Positions 15,501 to 15,611 of a stretch of DNA of 15,611 nucleotides are shown piece by piece. Position numbers and translations under genes: made by a program. The stretch is from SURF-24 sp964537965 (GTDB lineage: Bacteria; Bacteroidota; Ignavibacteria; Ignavibacteriales; SURF-24): assembly GCA_964537965.1 (NCBI GenBank), contig CAZIDB010000109.1:1-15611 (forward strand), read 5' to 3'. Positions within the stretch are counted from its first letter, which is position 1. Each line of letters opens with the position of its first letter. The notes under the pieces were generated by a model, which was not told the DNA's origin, made no database searches, and saw only the letters and a program-made list of their open reading frames with translations.

Positions 15501-15611
15501 ACAGGCCGAGAGCTTTTTTGCTGCATATTGCTTCGTGCAATTTCAACATCGTTTACGTAAGCAACAAAACCATCGTTGTAATCAATATGAAGAAATGCTT
15601 TCATTACATCA
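12563..15611 (-). CDS. CotH-kinase-like surface protein with lamin-tail, chitobiase-C-like and T9SS domains (5' end missing)
   Basis: At least 1015 residues are visible. The frame stays open to 15611 and the ATG at 15604 falls inside a domain (AFLHIDYNDGFVAYVNDVEIA), so the true start is upstream. Counting from that Met: 1-100, part of a beta domain; about 110-175, end of a lamin-tail-like domain (LKAGGESIYLSN, EWFYFFEPTPNAEN); about 190-265, chitobiase/hexosaminidase C-terminal-like module (IYYTLDGSEPT); about 268-655, CotH domain with NFVMRNSGQDWGRTFFRDAM, GIFNLREKI (421-429), NSDWPWNNVKIW (504-515) and FDTDYGF (529-535); about 665-745, InlB-like beta repeat (GYRFVKWIG ... SITAIFE); about 750-903, lamin-tail domain (IVINEINYNS, DWIEIYNST); about 920-1013, T9SS sorting domain. 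Asp506, Asn511 and Asp530/Asp532 match the catalytic and metal-binding positions expected of CotH-type protein kinases. The sorting domain contains an unusual in-frame insertion. A surface role near glycan binding is inferred. Confidence 0.88.
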   Translation of the reverse strand, partial: DVMKAFLHIDYNDGFVAYVNDVEIARSNMQQKSSRPVYNELALEMHDALMINGQQPEEFIIDNMKSVLRNGRNVIAIEVHNEDVFSTNLTLIPFFTLEMTKAPDQSLGTSSYLTFPVYELHTNFKLKAGGESIYLSNINGEIIDSVEFKSVPDDVSYGRKPGTGNEWFYFFEPTPNAENLTSGSVMNNGEVNFSVTSGKFNQSFQLTLEPTIAGQNIYYTLDGSEPTESSFVYQSPILVDSVTVVRARTLAAGMLPGKISTHTYFVNNTFELPVISLTTDPVNLWSEEKGIYILGPNADMSDYPYWGANFWQDWERPVNIEYFNTSGESEFQIDGTTKIYGSWSRLYPQKSLAIYTSDENIKFHLFPDKNINEFHNFVMRNSGQDWGRTFFRDAMIHSLAKDIGIDMQAYNPVLTYFNGEFFGIFNLREKINEWYIENNYGIDSDNIDMIERDTTIIHGDAADYNELINFLQTKDITKTENYEYVKSKMDVHNYMDYMILEFFLANSDWPWNNVKIWRQKNPATKWRWIIFDTDYGFNGGHLGPDADMFSEISYQDVHTTFLFFKLLENPEYKREFINRTADLLNTILSEEYTANRINEFKERLEPAMPKHIARWKGTFNEVWWLGKSIDSMQEWYDNINIALNFAVKRQAFMREQLTNKFGLKNGYGLIYLNAAAEEGRIKINTITPQSYPWSGKYFFANPVTVSAIPNPGYRFVKWIGLTPEDSSTVTFRFTDNQSITAIFEKTGDYSGDIVINEINYNSANTFDTKDWIEIYNSTKSEIDLTGWKFFDSEDTHSFEIPAATKIPADGYLVLCEDSAVFKSLFPDVKNYVGNIGFGLSGGGELLRIFNKENVLIDSLTYDDNSPWPTEPDGKGKTLSLKNPKLENSDGSSWLASIGNGTPGKINDVYTSVESDDEKSIPHTFGLKQNFPNPFNPATKIKYSVPVETGHAPSLQYATLKVYDILGNEIATLVNEKQPAGEYEVEFSAEQFSSGIYFYQLKYGDQIQTKKMMLLK
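12747..12776. repeat. Perfect 30-bp palindrome inside a coding sequence
   Basis: Each half is TGTAGAGACGGGGCA (or its complement), meeting at the A|T between 12761 and 12762; all 15 base pairs match. It is read through in frame and encodes VETGHAPSLQ (residues 944-953 of the CotH-like protein). The flanking bases (TCCC on the coding-strand side) match the usual outer edge of a GTAGAGACGGGGC-type interspersed repeat as I recall it from several phyla; copy number in this genome cannot be judged from one window. Confidence 0.85.

Noticed and set aside
15602..15604. ATG as the start of the CotH-like gene
   Set aside because: The frame is open upstream (Asp-Val precede it) and the ATG is within a beta domain; there is no signal peptide, which a T9SS-tailed protein must have.
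1..15611. tRNA, rRNA, riboswitch or CRISPR array
   Set aside because: No cloverleaf-like segment, rRNA-like stretch or regularly spaced identical repeats were seen, and the gaps are too short and repeat-filled to support a riboswitch.

Overview
The window reads as a piece of an AT-rich genome from a gliding/T9SS-type lineage of the Bacteroidota-Chlorobi-Ignavibacteria group, most likely an ignavibacterium. The best evidence is the C-terminal tail on two proteins: an N-(Y/F)-PNPFNP motif, then a KIYDVLG-like strand, TLVNE, SGVYFYRL and a final KK-x-MLLK. This is the type A sorting domain of the type IX secretion system (T9SS) as it typically looks in Ignavibacteria. The assignment rests on recognition of the tails; no ribosomal or other marker gene is present.

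Every real gene lies on the minus strand, so transcription runs from high to low coordinates. In that order they are: (1) a 5'-truncated cell-surface CotH-kinase-like protein with lamin-tail, chitobiase-C-like and T9SS domains (15611-12563); (2) a GH127-type beta-L-arabinofuranosidase (12383-10401); (3) and (4) two adjacent paralogues of a secreted domain I cannot name, one large, multidomain and T9SS-tailed (10350-8305), the other single-domain (8275-7256); (5) a TIM-barrel glycosidase-like protein fused to a degenerate formylglycine-generating-enzyme-like (SUMF1) domain (7148-4389); (6) a small DUF559 endonuclease-like gene inside G/C-tract inverted repeats (4341-3982); (7) a large (alpha/alpha)6-barrel glycosidase related to amylo-alpha-1,6-glucosidases (3903-511); and (8) the first 137 codons of another secreted protein (413-1). 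Gaps are 29 to 179 bases, no stretch over 300 bases lacks a gene, and no clear terminator separates the genes, so most of the cluster could be one operon.

Apart from the DUF559 gene and the CotH fragment, whose 5' end is off the window, each gene starts with an export signal. The cluster therefore looks like an extracellular/periplasmic carbohydrate-degradation locus. The GH127 enzyme points to an arabinose-containing plant-type glycan, but that substrate is inferred. No SusC/SusD pair, regulator or sugar transporter is visible.

The most unusual material is (a) the paralogous unknown family with a conserved YERGVAE...HxxxHRxES core, (b) the DUF559 cassette with imperfect inverted terminal repeats sitting between two glycosidase genes, (c) a perfect 30-bp palindrome inside the coding sequence of the CotH protein's sorting domain, (d) a glycosidase-SUMF1 fusion that has lost both FGE cysteines, and (e) a different short repeat family in most of the wider gaps.
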